64,000 nucleotides of DNA from Streptomyces sp. NBC_01463 (GCA_036227345.1 CP109468.1:1426001-1490000), one strand, 5' to 3'. Positions 42,561 through 51,316 are shown, counted from the first letter of the stretch. Program-made: numbers and translations. The notes: generated from the sequence alone by a model not told the origin.

Positions 42561-42968
42561 TCAGCCGGCCGTGCGGGCGGACAGGTGCTCGTGGACGGCG
42601 GGCCAGCTGCCGTCGGCGGCGCGGGCGAAGACGATCGTCTCGCGCTCGTGGACCGTCTCCTGCCCGGCCGATGTGGACACGGTCGTCTCCACGTCGTGGG
42701 TGAAGACGGCGGTGGAGCCGAAGTGCTGGATCAGCTGCCCGGTGGAGGTGCAGCCGAGGACGCGGAAGTCGTCCTGGTCGATCCACTCCTGCCACAGCGC
42801 GCGGTACTCGGCGGTGGAGGAGAGCCGCTGCGGCGTCGAGTGGAAGACGAAGGTCGCGTCGGGGGCGAAAGCGCCGAAGTAGTCGTCGAGGCGGCCCTCG
42901 GCGAAGGCGGCGACGAGCGCGTCGGCTGCGGCCCCGACCTGCTCGGTGTCCCGGACGGGCGTGCTCAT
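42561..42968 (-). CDS. SnoaL-like/nuclear transport factor 2 fold protein
   Basis: 135 residues with the NTF2-like layout: AADALVAAFAEGRLDDYFGAFAPDATFVFHSTPQRLSSTAEYRALWQEWI, then beta strands ending RAADGSWPAVHEHLSA. Such small barrels work as hydrolases, isomerases or ligand binders. AGGAG lies 6 nt before the ATG. Its place between an NCS1 permease and an aldehyde dehydrogenase suggests a role in processing the imported compound. Confidence 0.88.
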   Translation of the reverse strand: MSTPVRDTEQVGAAADALVAAFAEGRLDDYFGAFAPDATFVFHSTPQRLSSTAEYRALWQEWIDQDDFRVLGCTSTGQLIQHFGSTAVFTHDVETTVSTSAGQETVHERETIVFARAADGSWPAVHEHLSARTAG

Positions 42969-43009
42969 GGACGGCTCCTGGAGGGGGTGCGGGGGTGGTG
43001 TTACGGGGA

Positions 43010-44545
43010 TCAGAGCGCCGCGGCCGGTGCGGGGGCCGGTGCGTCGTCGGCGCCGCTGATCGGCGGGACGGGGGTGTCCGAGGCCCGGACGAAGCGGGGG
43101 CCGTCAGGGCCGTACACCCCGCGCGGCTCGGGGAAGACGGTCAGCAGGACGAGGTAGAGCACCGCGGCGAGGCCGAGACCGACCGGCAGTGAGATGTCCG
43201 TGCCGTTGGCGAGGTCGCCGAGCGGGCCGACGAACTGGCCGGGCAGGTTGGTGAACAGGAGCGCCACCCCGGCGGAGAGCAGCCAGGTGGCCAGGCCGCG
43301 CCAGTTCCAGCCGTGGTTGAACCAGTAGCGGCCGCCGGTCTGCCTGCGGTTGAAGACCTGGAGCGCGTCGGCGTCGTACCAGCCGCGCCGGGTCAGGTAG
43401 CCCAGCGCCATGACGATCATCCACGGGGCGGTGCAGGTGATGATCAGGGTGGCGAAGGTGGAGATGGACTGCGCGAGGTTGAGCGCGAAGCGGCCGACGA
43501 AGATGAAGGCGATCGACAGGGCGCCGATGAAGAACGTCGACTGCACCCGGCTGAAGCGGGTGAAGACGCTGGAGACGTCGAGCCCGGTGCCGTACAGCGC
43601 GGTGGTGCCGGTGGAGAGGCCGCCGATCAGGGCGATCAGGCAGAGCGGCAGGAAGTACCAGCCGGGCGAGATGGCGAGCAGTCCGCCGACGTAGTTGGGG
43701 GCGGCCGGGTCGACGTACTTCGCGGCCTTCGTGGCGATGATCGACGCGGTGGCGAGGCCGAAGACGAACGGCAGCAGGGTGGCGGTCTGGGCGAGGAAGG
43801 CGGCGCCCATGACGCGGCGGCGCGGGGTGTCGGCCGGGATGTAGCGGGACCAGTCGCCGAGGAACGCGCCGAAGGAGACCGGGTTGGACAGCACGATCAG
43901 GGCGGCGCCGACGAAGGACGGCCAGAACAGCGGGTCACCGGTCGAGGCGAACGAGCCCGCGTACCCGGCGTCGAAGTCCCCGGCGAACGCGAAGGCGCCC
44001 AGCACGAACAGTGCGGAGGCGGCCACCACGGCGATCTTGTTGACCAGCAGCATGAAGCGGAAGCCGTAGACGCAGACCACCAGGACGAGCCCGGCGAAGA
44101 TCGCGTAGGCGACGCCGTACGAGAGGTCGGACTCGGGGACGTCCGCGAGCCGGTGCGCGCCGCCGACGAGGGCGTCGCCGGATGACCACACCGAGATCGA
44201 GAAGAACGCGACCGCGGTGAGCAGCGACAGGAACGAGCCGACGACCCGGCCGTGCACGCCGAGGTGGGCGGAGGAGGAGACCGCGTTGTTGGTGCCGTTG
44301 CGCGGGCCGAACAGCGACATCGGCGCGAGCAGCAGCGCTCCGGCGACGAGGCCGAGGACGGTCGCGGCGAGGCCCTGCCAGAAGGAGAGGCCGAACAGGA
44401 TCGGGAAGGCGCCGAGCACACAGGTGGCGAAGGTGTTGGCACCGCCGAAGGCGAGCCGGAAGAGGTCGACGGGACGGGCGGTGCGGTCCGCGTCGGGGAT
44501 CCGCTCCACACCGTTGGTCTCGACTTCGGTGATCGAGGTCGTCAC
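43010..44545 (-). CDS. NCS1 family purine/cytosine-type permease
   Basis: 511 residues, about twelve membrane helices. FRLAFGGANTFATCVLGAFPILFGLSFWQGL and GPRNGTNNAVSSSAHLGVHGRVVGSFLSLL are NCS1 hallmarks (CodB/allantoin permease type). It imports a nucleobase, hydantoin or related nitrogen compound with Na+ or H+. The GTG at 44545 has GGAG 5 nt upstream. It is divergent from a PucR regulator, fitting purine/allantoin-type nitrogen use. Confidence 0.92.
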   Translation of the reverse strand: MTTSITEVETNGVERIPDADRTARPVDLFRLAFGGANTFATCVLGAFPILFGLSFWQGLAATVLGLVAGALLLAPMSLFGPRNGTNNAVSSSAHLGVHGRVVGSFLSLLTAVAFFSISVWSSGDALVGGAHRLADVPESDLSYGVAYAIFAGLVLVVCVYGFRFMLLVNKIAVVAASALFVLGAFAFAGDFDAGYAGSFASTGDPLFWPSFVGAALIVLSNPVSFGAFLGDWSRYIPADTPRRRVMGAAFLAQTATLLPFVFGLATASIIATKAAKYVDPAAPNYVGGLLAISPGWYFLPLCLIALIGGLSTGTTALYGTGLDVSSVFTRFSRVQSTFFIGALSIAFIFVGRFALNLAQSISTFATLIITCTAPWMIVMALGYLTRRGWYDADALQVFNRRQTGGRYWFNHGWNWRGLATWLLSAGVALLFTNLPGQFVGPLGDLANGTDISLPVGLGLAAVLYLVLLTVFPEPRGVYGPDGPRFVRASDTPVPPISGADDAPAPAPAAAL

Positions 44546-44632
44546 GGGTGCTCCACCTACTGTTCGTGCTGTTCATGCGGGGGCCGGCCCCTCAGTGTGT
44601 GGGGCCCGGCCCACCTGGGCAATTGTGGAAGT

Positions 44633-44658
44633 CACAGACAGATAGGCTGTTGTCTGTG
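44633..44658. promoter_or_regulatory. Operator dyad and leaderless promoter of the pucR-type gene
   Basis: CACAGACA (44633-44640) and TGTCTGTG (44651-44658) form a perfect 8-bp inverted repeat spaced 10 bp. The right arm contains the GTG start (44656) and the spacer contains a TAGGCT -10-like box (44643-44648), 7 nt before the GTG. A protein bound here could silence the regulator and affect the divergent permease gene. Confidence 0.55.
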
Positions 44659-46107
44659 GCCACCAACAAACTGACGGTCGAGGATCTCCTCTCGTTCCCC
44701 GCGCTCCAGCTCACGGTGAAGGCGGGCAGCGGGGGCCTGGGGCGGTCCGTCTCCTGGGCGCATGCGAGCGAGCTCGCCGATCCGACGCCGTGGCTGCTCG
44801 GCGCCGAGGTGATCATGACGGCGGGCCTTGCGGTGCCCCGGACGGCCGCCGGGCAGCGGGCGTATCTGGAGCGGCTGGACGACGCCGGGGTGGCCGCCCT
44901 GGCGCTCTCGGCGCAATTGCACATGCCGCCGCTGCACGACGCGTTCTTCCGGGCAGCCGAGGAGCGGGGCTTCCCGGTGCTGGAGGTGCCGCTCGCCGTG
45001 CCCTTCATCGCGGTGTCCCAGGAGGTGGCCGCCTCGGTGCAGGAGGACGCCCGGCACCGGCTGGGCGCCCAGCTCCAGGTCTTCGGTTCGCTGCGCTGGC
45101 TGGTGGCGGAGGACCTGGACACGCCGGCGCTGCTGCGCCGGCTGGAGCGGCTGTCGGGATACGACGTGTACCTCTGCACGCCGCAGGGGCGGCCGCTGCT
45201 GCCCGGGGTGCCGGTACCCGGGCCCGGGGTGCTGCCCGCATCGGCGGACGCGCCGCCGACCGTCCCGGGTGGCTTCGTGCTGCCGGTGCCCGCGCCCGGC
45301 GGTCCGGCGGGCTTCCTGGTGGCGTACGAGCGCGAGGGCGCGCAGCCCGCGGGGCTCGCGGTCGTCCAGCACATCGCCACGGTGGCGGCGCTGCGTGTCG
45401 CGATGGTGCGCACCGAGCGCGAGACGCTGCGGCGCGAGGGGGCGGAGACCCTGGCGGAACTCCTGCAGGAGGTGCTCGACCCGGAGACGGCCCGGCGCCG
45501 GCTGGCGCGGCACGCGATCGAGGGCGACACGGTGCTGTTCGTGATCCGGCAGGCGACGGAGGAGGCGCTGCTGCGCTGTCTCCAGGATCATCCGCATCTG
45601 CTGCTGACGTGGGGCGAGGACCGTTATGTGCTGGGTTCTCCGGAGCTGGCCGGGGAGATCGGCGGGCTGCCCGATGCGGCGGCCGGGATGAGCCGCCCGT
45701 TCCTGCCCGGCGACGCCCTGCGGGTGGCGCGGCGGGAGGCGCTGTGGGCGGTGTCGAAGTCCGTCGAGTCGGGCCGGCCGGTGGTCCGCTACGGCGACGA
45801 CTCGACGGGCCGCTGGCTGCCCGGCGACCCGGCGGTGCTGACGGCGCTGGTCGAGCACGTGCTCGGGGAGGTGCTGCGCTACGACGCGGCCCACGACTCG
45901 CAGCTGCTGGTCTCGGTCCGCACCTGGATGGAGCGCGACCGCCGTACGGAGACGGCCGCCGCCGCTCTCCACATCCATCCGAACACCCTTGCCTACCGGC
46001 TGCGCCGCTTCGGTGCGCTGGCCGGCCGGGACATGGCGTCGACGGGGGCGCTGGCGGAGGTCTGGCTGGCCGTCCAGGCGGCGGGCACGCTGGGGCTCAC
46101 CGACTGA
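44656..46107 (+). CDS. PucR family transcriptional regulator
   Basis: 483 residues. The N-terminal PucR sensor domain is TVEDLLSFPALQLTVKAGSGGLGRSVSWAHASELADPTPWLLGAEVIMTAG. The C-terminal helix-turn-helix of the PucR/CdaR type is TAAAALHIHPNTLAYRLRRFGALAGRDM. These regulators control purine, allantoin or other nitrogen-compound degradation. The divergent NCS1 permease unit is the likely target. GTG 44656 lacks a ribosome site, in line with a leaderless mRNA. Confidence 0.94.
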   Translation: MATNKLTVEDLLSFPALQLTVKAGSGGLGRSVSWAHASELADPTPWLLGAEVIMTAGLAVPRTAAGQRAYLERLDDAGVAALALSAQLHMPPLHDAFFRAAEERGFPVLEVPLAVPFIAVSQEVAASVQEDARHRLGAQLQVFGSLRWLVAEDLDTPALLRRLERLSGYDVYLCTPQGRPLLPGVPVPGPGVLPASADAPPTVPGGFVLPVPAPGGPAGFLVAYEREGAQPAGLAVVQHIATVAALRVAMVRTERETLRREGAETLAELLQEVLDPETARRRLARHAIEGDTVLFVIRQATEEALLRCLQDHPHLLLTWGEDRYVLGSPELAGEIGGLPDAAAGMSRPFLPGDALRVARREALWAVSKSVESGRPVVRYGDDSTGRWLPGDPAVLTALVEHVLGEVLRYDAAHDSQLLVSVRTWMERDRRTETAAAALHIHPNTLAYRLRRFGALAGRDMASTGALAEVWLAVQAAGTLGLTD

Positions 46108-46162
46108 AAGTCACGGCCTGCCCGTAGGCTCGTCGGCAGGTCCGGTGAACAGGAGGCGGCAC

Positions 46163-46945
46163 GTGCCGGTGGAGATCACCTGGTGGGGTCATGCCACCTG
46201 CACGATCGAGGACTCCGGTGTGCGGGTCCTGACCGACCCCCTTTTCGTACGGCGCTTCGCGCATCTGCGGCGACGCCGCGGCGCGCTGCCCGGTCCGGCG
46301 GCCGCGGTCGCCGATGTCGTCCTGATCTCGCATCTGCACTCCGACCATCTCCATCTGCCGTCCCTGGCACGCGTCCGCCCGGGCGCCCGGCTGATCGTTC
46401 CGCTGGGTGCGGTCCGGGCGGTTCCGGGGCTCAGGCTGCTGCGCAGGGTGCGCGGGGTCCGGATTACCGAGGTGGCGGCGGGCGACGAGGTGCGGGTGGG
46501 CGAGGTGCTGGTCCGGGCCGTGCCCGCGATGCACGACGGGCGGCGGCTTCCGGTCGGCCCGCACCGCTCCCCCGCCCTCGGGTACGTGGTGGAGGGCGAG
46601 GCGCGCACCTACTTCGCCGGGGACACCGGGCTCTTCGACGACATGGCGCGGGCCGTCGGCCCGGTCGACGTGGCGCTGCTGCCGGTCGGCGGCTGGGGGC
46701 CGTACCTGGGTCACAGCCATCTCGACGCGGGGCGCGCCGCCGAGGCGCTGGCCCTGCTGGCGCCGCGCGCGGCCGTGCCGGTGCACTACGGCACGTACTG
46801 GCCGATCGGGATGGACGGGGTCCGGCCCCACGAGTTCCACTCGCCGGGTGACGAGTTCGTGCGGCAGGCGGCGCTGCGGGCGCCCGGGGTGGCGGTGCAC
46901 CGGCTGGAGCACGGTGAGCACGTGCGGCCGGGGGCTGCCGGGTGA
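46163..46945 (+). CDS. Metallo-beta-lactamase-fold hydrolase (UlaG-like)
   Basis: 260 residues. VEITWWGHATCTIEDSGVRVLTDP at the start and LISHLHSDHLHLPSL (HxHxDH) give the di-metal site; YFAGDTGLFDDM and HYGTYWPIGMD provide the further ligands. The UlaG-type family includes lactonases and phosphodiesterases; the substrate is unknown. GTG 46163 is preceded by AGGAGG at 6 nt. The last codon overlaps the next gene (GTGA), so it is translated together with a DedA-type membrane protein. Confidence 0.9.
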   Translation: MPVEITWWGHATCTIEDSGVRVLTDPLFVRRFAHLRRRRGALPGPAAAVADVVLISHLHSDHLHLPSLARVRPGARLIVPLGAVRAVPGLRLLRRVRGVRITEVAAGDEVRVGEVLVRAVPAMHDGRRLPVGPHRSPALGYVVEGEARTYFAGDTGLFDDMARAVGPVDVALLPVGGWGPYLGHSHLDAGRAAEALALLAPRAAVPVHYGTYWPIGMDGVRPHEFHSPGDEFVRQAALRAPGVAVHRLEHGEHVRPGAAG

Positions 46946-47571
46946 TCCTGGATTTCCTGCGGCAGACGGCGCAGCTGCCCCCGGAGTCGACGCAGCAGGC
47001 GGTCGGCTACCCCTCCCTGTTCCTGCTGGTGGCGCTGGGCGCCCTGGTGCCGGTGGTGCCGACGGGTGCGCTGGTGAGCTCGGCGGCCGTGGTGGCGTTC
47101 CATCAGTCGGCGCCGTTCGCGCTGCTGGTGGTCTTCGCGGTGGCGTCGTCCGCGGCGTTCCTCGGCGACGTCTGCCTGTACTGGCTGGGGCAGCGCGGGG
47201 TGCGGTCGAAGAACGGTTCCAAGTGGCTGCGGGCGATCAGTGACCGGGCCGCGCCGGAGCGGCTCGCGCAGGCGCAGCAGAAGCTCGACGAGCACGGTGC
47301 GATGGTGCTGGTGCTGTCCCGGCTGGTGCCGGCGGGGCGGATCCCGGTGATGCTGGCGTGTCTGCTGGGCCGGATGCCGCTGCGGCGGTTCGCCCGGGGC
47401 GATGTGCCGGCCTGTCTGGCCTGGGCCGCCACGTACCAGCTGATCGGGATCCTCGGCGGCTCGCTGTTCCCGGAGCCGTGGCAGGGCGTCGTGGCGGCGG
47501 TGGGGCTGACGCTGCTGATCAGCGGGGCGCCGGCGGTGTGGCGCAGGCTGCGGGCGCGGTCCGGCCGGTGA
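46942..47571 (+). CDS. DedA family membrane protein
   Basis: 209 residues with about five hydrophobic segments. The DedA/SNARE-associated domain shows in LVALGALVPVVPTGALVSSAAVVAF, FLGDVCLYWLGQRGVRS and the Arg-containing SRLVPAGRIPVMLACLLGRMPLRRFARGD. DedA proteins are linked to lipid-carrier recycling and membrane homeostasis. Overlap of four bases with the upstream hydrolase implies a shared function, possibly on a lipid substrate. Confidence 0.88.
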   Translation: MILDFLRQTAQLPPESTQQAVGYPSLFLLVALGALVPVVPTGALVSSAAVVAFHQSAPFALLVVFAVASSAAFLGDVCLYWLGQRGVRSKNGSKWLRAISDRAAPERLAQAQQKLDEHGAMVLVLSRLVPAGRIPVMLACLLGRMPLRRFARGDVPACLAWAATYQLIGILGGSLFPEPWQGVVAAVGLTLLISGAPAVWRRLRARSGR

Positions 47572-47579
47572 CCGGCCGG
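47561..47579. terminator. Palindrome spanning the DedA stop codon and the gap to the convergent hydrolase gene
   Basis: CCGGCCGGT (47561-47569) and ACCGGCCGG (47571-47579) flank a single base. As RNA it could fold with 8 pairs and a 3-nt loop. It fills the whole 9-nt gap between two convergent stops, so it may serve both genes. Confidence 0.4.
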
Positions 47580-47580
47580 T

Positions 47581-48645
47581 TCAGCCGCTGACCGTGCGGG
47601 GCTCGTGCGCCGGGTGCAGGATGCGCGAGCCGCCGATCGGCAGGTCCCAGAGGTGTTCGCGCGGATGGCCGGCCCGCTGCCAGGCGGTGCGCAGCCGGGT
47701 GAGGGGTTCGAGGACGGGTTCGGCGGAGAGCAGGAACGTCGCCCAGTGCATGGGCGCCATGGCGCGGGCGCCGAGATCCTCGTACGCCCGGACCGCCTCC
47801 TCCGGGTCGGTGTGCACGTCGGCGAGCCACCAGCGCGGCTCGTACGCCCCGATCGGGAGCAGGGCGAGGTCGATGCCGGGGTGGCGGCGGCCGATCTCGG
47901 TGAACCAGTGGCCGTAGCCGGTGTCCCCGGCGAAGTAGATCCGCTGTCCCCGGCCGGGTGCCGCGGTGTCCTCGATCACCCAGCCGCCCCACAGGGAGCG
48001 GCAGGTGTCGGTGAGGGTGCGCTTGGACCAGTGATGCGAGGGCACGAAGCCGAAGCGGACTCCGTCCAGTTCCGCCGACTCCCACCAGTCGAGTTCGGTG
48101 ACCGTGACGAAGCCGCGGCGGCGGCACCAGCGGCCCAGCCCGGCCGGGACGAAGAGCGGGGTGTGGCGGGGCAGCCGGCGCAGGGTGGGGGCGTCGAGGT
48201 GGTCGTAGTGGTTGTGGCTGATGACGACGGCGTCGACCGGCGGCAGTTCCTCCCAGGGCACGCCGACGGGGGTGATCCGGGCCGGGGTGCCGAGGATGCG
48301 GCGGGACCAGACCGGGTCGGCCAGGACGGTGAGTCCGCCGGTGCGGATGATCCAGCTGGCGTGTCCGGCCCAGGTGACGCAGGTGGTGCCGGCCGGGACG
48401 GCGGGGAGCGGCTCGGGGGCGTACGGCAGCCGGTGGATGCCGCGCAGCCCTTCGGCGTTGGGCCGGATGGCGTGCTCGCGGGCCAGCCGGGACATGCCGG
48501 TGACGCCGGGCAGGGGTGCGGTGAGCCGGTCGGCGAAGCTCCGGGGCCAGGAGCGCACCTCGCCGAGCGGTCGCGGGGTGACCACCTCGCCGCGGCACGC
48601 CCGGTGCGGTTCCGGGCCGAGGGGGCGCTCTGGCTGTTCCGTCAT
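47581..48645 (-). CDS. Metallo-beta-lactamase-fold hydrolase (NAPE-PLD/UlaG-like)
   Basis: 354 residues. CVTWAGHASWIIRTGGLTVLADPVWSRR and VVISHNHYDHLDAPTLRRL (HxHxDH) are typical of the NAPE-PLD-like branch, as are RFGFVPSHHWSKRTLTDTCRSLWGGWVIED and YFAGDTGYG. Bacterial members are proposed phospholipase D-type or lactone hydrolases. GGAG lies 7 nt before the ATG. It is convergent with DedA. Confidence 0.9.
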   Translation of the reverse strand: MTEQPERPLGPEPHRACRGEVVTPRPLGEVRSWPRSFADRLTAPLPGVTGMSRLAREHAIRPNAEGLRGIHRLPYAPEPLPAVPAGTTCVTWAGHASWIIRTGGLTVLADPVWSRRILGTPARITPVGVPWEELPPVDAVVISHNHYDHLDAPTLRRLPRHTPLFVPAGLGRWCRRRGFVTVTELDWWESAELDGVRFGFVPSHHWSKRTLTDTCRSLWGGWVIEDTAAPGRGQRIYFAGDTGYGHWFTEIGRRHPGIDLALLPIGAYEPRWWLADVHTDPEEAVRAYEDLGARAMAPMHWATFLLSAEPVLEPLTRLRTAWQRAGHPREHLWDLPIGGSRILHPAHEPRTVSG

Positions 48646-48683
48646 CGGAGGACTCCCGTCCCGGGGCGCGTCGGCGCCGTGCG

Positions 48684-49934
48684 TCAGCGGAGTTCGTCGA
48701 GGGCTGCTCGGAAAATGCTCAGGGCTGCCGCGACGTGCGGCAATTCGAGGGGCTCCACCGCGGTGAGCGACTCCAGCTGCTGCCGCGGGGTCGATCCGAG
48801 CAGTGATCCGGTGCCCAGCCGCACCCGCAGCGCGCCCAGTTCGTCACCGAAGCGGTGGCCGCCGGGGACCGGTGCGCCGAGCCGGTCCGTGAGGTATTCC
48901 TCCAGCTCCAGCGAGTCCGTGACGCCGCGGGCGGCGAGCCGGGAGCGGAGCGGGCCGAGGTCCGCGTAGAGGTGGCGGCCGGCCTGCGGGGGCCGGGCGA
49001 GCGCGCCGGAGGCGAGCACCGCCTGATGGGCCGCGGCGGCGACCCGGGCCTGCAGCGCGGCGGCCCTGCGGACCCGTTCGGTGACGGCGTCCGGTTCGCG
49101 CAGCGCGTGGGCGGCCGCCGCGGCGACCGGGCCCGCGACGAGGGCGCCGAGCGCGGTGAGGATGTCGAGCGTACGGGCGTGGCGCACCGCGGCCCGCGGG
49201 GTGTCTGGGAACCGGGCGACGGCGACCGGCCAGGCCGACGGGGTCAGCGCGCCCGCCAGGTCGGAGACGACCGTGACATCGTCGGGGCACATCTCGGCCG
49301 GGCTGAGCAGCACGGTGTCGTGCGGCCGGTGCAGGGTGTCGCGCCAGGTCTCGTCGCTGACGATGTGCAGCCCCTCGGCGACGGCGGCCTCGCAGGCCTC
49401 GCGCACCAGTTCCGGCGGGGCGACGGTGGCGGTGGGGTCGTCCACCACCGAGATCAGCAGCAGCCTCGGCCGGCCGCCCTCGGCCCGCACCCGGCGCACG
49501 GTCTCCAGCAGGGCGTACGGGTCGGGCACGCCGCCGCACTCGGCGGGCGTCGGCACGTGATAGGCGGGCCGGCCGAGCAGCCGCGCCTGCGGGATCCAGG
49601 AGGCGGGGCAGGGGCGTGGCATCAGGACGTCGCCGCCGTGCGCGGCGATCAGGGCGAGGATCAGCGGGGAGGTGCCGGGCGCGGCGGCGACGTGTTCGGC
49701 GCCGCCGTGCAGTCCGCGCCGGTCCCAGTAGGCGCGGGCGGCCTCGCGCAGGGCCGCCGAGCCGCCGGCCGGTTCGGGGGCGCCGTCCCCCGCCGCGGCC
49801 GCCAGCACCTCGGCCAGCTCCGGCAGCACCGGCAGTCCGGGGCCCGGCGCGGGCGGTCCGTACCGCACGGGTCCGCGGTCCTCCCGGACGCCGGGCGTGC
49901 CGGGTCCCTGCCGTCCGGTCCGCTCCCGGCCCAT
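48684..49934 (-). CDS. Aminotransferase class I/II-fold protein lacking any lysine
   Basis: 416 residues with the fold-type I aminotransferase layout: GSAALREAARAYWDRRGL near the N-terminus, APGTSPLILALIAAHGGDVLMPRPCPASW, then SVVDDPTATVAPPELVREACEAAVAEGLHIVSDETW (Asp and Tyr/Trp region). Where the PLP-binding Lys normally lies (SxSKxx..GxRxG) the sequence is VVSDLAGALTPSAWPVAVARF. I find no lysine anywhere in the protein, so the normal internal aldimine cannot form. It may be a non-catalytic relative, or bind PLP differently. GGAGG precedes the ATG by 5 nt. Confidence 0.82.
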   Translation of the reverse strand: MGRERTGRQGPGTPGVREDRGPVRYGPPAPGPGLPVLPELAEVLAAAAGDGAPEPAGGSAALREAARAYWDRRGLHGGAEHVAAAPGTSPLILALIAAHGGDVLMPRPCPASWIPQARLLGRPAYHVPTPAECGGVPDPYALLETVRRVRAEGGRPRLLLISVVDDPTATVAPPELVREACEAAVAEGLHIVSDETWRDTLHRPHDTVLLSPAEMCPDDVTVVSDLAGALTPSAWPVAVARFPDTPRAAVRHARTLDILTALGALVAGPVAAAAAHALREPDAVTERVRRAAALQARVAAAAHQAVLASGALARPPQAGRHLYADLGPLRSRLAARGVTDSLELEEYLTDRLGAPVPGGHRFGDELGALRVRLGTGSLLGSTPRQQLESLTAVEPLELPHVAAALSIFRAALDELR

Positions 49935-50161
49935 CCGGGCCTCCTTCGCCGCCGCTCGCTCCCTGGTCCCGCCGCCTCGCTCTCCGGCCCTTTATACGAG
50001 GGAATGGCGCGGGGCGCCTGCGCTACCGCGAAGCGTCCGGGGGCCCGGGAGGCGCACCGGGACGCGACGGCCCCATTGACACTCGCCCCGCCGCGTCATT
50101 ACGGTCACGCCAGGATTTCGAACGAGTGCCGAAATATCGAACAAGTCGAGGGGCAACTCCC
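49935..50161 (+). promoter_or_regulatory. Promoter region of the sugar-acid dehydratase operon with repressor-type repeats
   Basis: TTGACA (50076-50081), an 18-bp spacer and TACGGT (50100-50105) predict transcription start near 50112. Directly downstream lies ATTTCG (50115-50120)/CGAAAT (50130-50135), a perfect inverted repeat, and direct repeats TCGAACGAG (50118-50126) and TCGAACAAG (50137-50145). Their position suits a repressor, most simply the cluster's IclR protein. GAGGGG (50148-50153) is the ribosome site. Confidence 0.6.
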
Positions 50162-51316
50162 GTGCGTATCACCGGAATCAGCACACATGTGGTCGGAACA
50201 CCCTGGCGCAACCTCACCTATGTGCAGGTCCACACCGACGAGGGACTCACCGGCGTGGGCGAGACCCGGATGCTCGGCCGCACCGATGCGCTGATCGGCT
50301 ATCTGCGCGAGGCGGAGGCCAACCACATCGCCGGTACGGATCCGTTCGCCGTCGAGGACCTCGTACGCCGGATGAAGTACGGGGACTACGGGCGGGCCGG
50401 CGAGATCGTGATGTCCGGCATCGCGGTCGTCGAGATGGCCTGCTGGGACATCAAGGGCAAGGCGCTCGGCGTGCCGGTGTGGCAGCTGCTCGGCGGCAGG
50501 GTCACCGACCGGGTCAAGGCGTACGCCAACGGCTGGTACACCACCGAGCGGACCCCGGAGGCGTACCACGAGGCGGCGTCGGGGGTCGTGGCGCGCGGTT
50601 ACCGGGCGCTGAAGATCGACCCGTTCGGGACGGGCCACTTCGAGCTCGGCCAGGAGGAGACCCGGTACGCGGTCTCGCTGATCGAGGCGGTGCGCGACGC
50701 GATCGGTCCCGGCACCGAGCTGATGCTGGAGATGCACGGCCGGTTCAGCCCGTCGACGGCGGTGCGGATCGCGCACGAGATGGCGCCCTTCGAACCCGCC
50801 TGGCTGGAGGAGCCGGTGCCGCCGGAGAACCTCAAGGCGCTCGCGAAGGTGGCGGGCAAGGTCGATCTGCCGATCGCGACGGGCGAGCGCATCCACGACC
50901 GCGTCGAGTTCCGCGAGCTCTTCGAGTCGCAGGCCGCCGACATCATCCAGCCCGACGTCGGCCACATCGGCGGCATCCTGGAGACCCGGAAGCTCGCCGC
51001 GACGGCCGAGACGCACTACATGCTGATCGCCCCGCACAACGTGGGCGGTTCGGTGCTGACGGCCGCCAGCCTCCAGGTCGCGGGCTGCACACCCAACTTC
51101 AAGATCCTCGAACACTTCAACGACTTCGCGGACGCGGACATCAAGAAGGTCGTGAAGGGCGCCCCGCAGGTCGACCCGGAGACCGGCTGCTTCGAGCTGT
51201 CGGACGCCCCCGGTCTCGGGGTCGAGCTCGATGTGGACGCCGCGGCCGAGTTCCCGCAGCAGCAGGCCCGGTTCGATCTGTGGGCCGACGGCTGGGAGAA
51301 GAGGCAGCCCAAGTGA
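50162..51316 (+). CDS. Mandelate racemase/muconate lactonizing enzyme family sugar-acid dehydratase (galactonate dehydratase-like)
   Basis: 384 residues of the enolase superfamily. Lys151 (ALKIDPFG), Glu190 and His192 (LMLEMHGRF), Glu216/217 (LEEP), Glu242 (TGERIH) and His292 (IAPHN) match the metal ligands and the two catalytic histidines of the galactonate dehydratase group. It should remove water from an aldonic acid to give a 2-keto-3-deoxy sugar acid. GTG 50162 has GAGGGG at 8 nt. Its stop overlaps the dehydrogenase gene start (GTGA). Confidence 0.9.
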   Translation: MRITGISTHVVGTPWRNLTYVQVHTDEGLTGVGETRMLGRTDALIGYLREAEANHIAGTDPFAVEDLVRRMKYGDYGRAGEIVMSGIAVVEMACWDIKGKALGVPVWQLLGGRVTDRVKAYANGWYTTERTPEAYHEAASGVVARGYRALKIDPFGTGHFELGQEETRYAVSLIEAVRDAIGPGTELMLEMHGRFSPSTAVRIAHEMAPFEPAWLEEPVPPENLKALAKVAGKVDLPIATGERIHDRVEFRELFESQAADIIQPDVGHIGGILETRKLAATAETHYMLIAPHNVGGSVLTAASLQVAGCTPNFKILEHFNDFADADIKKVVKGAPQVDPETGCFELSDAPGLGVELDVDAAAEFPQQQARFDLWADGWEKRQPK

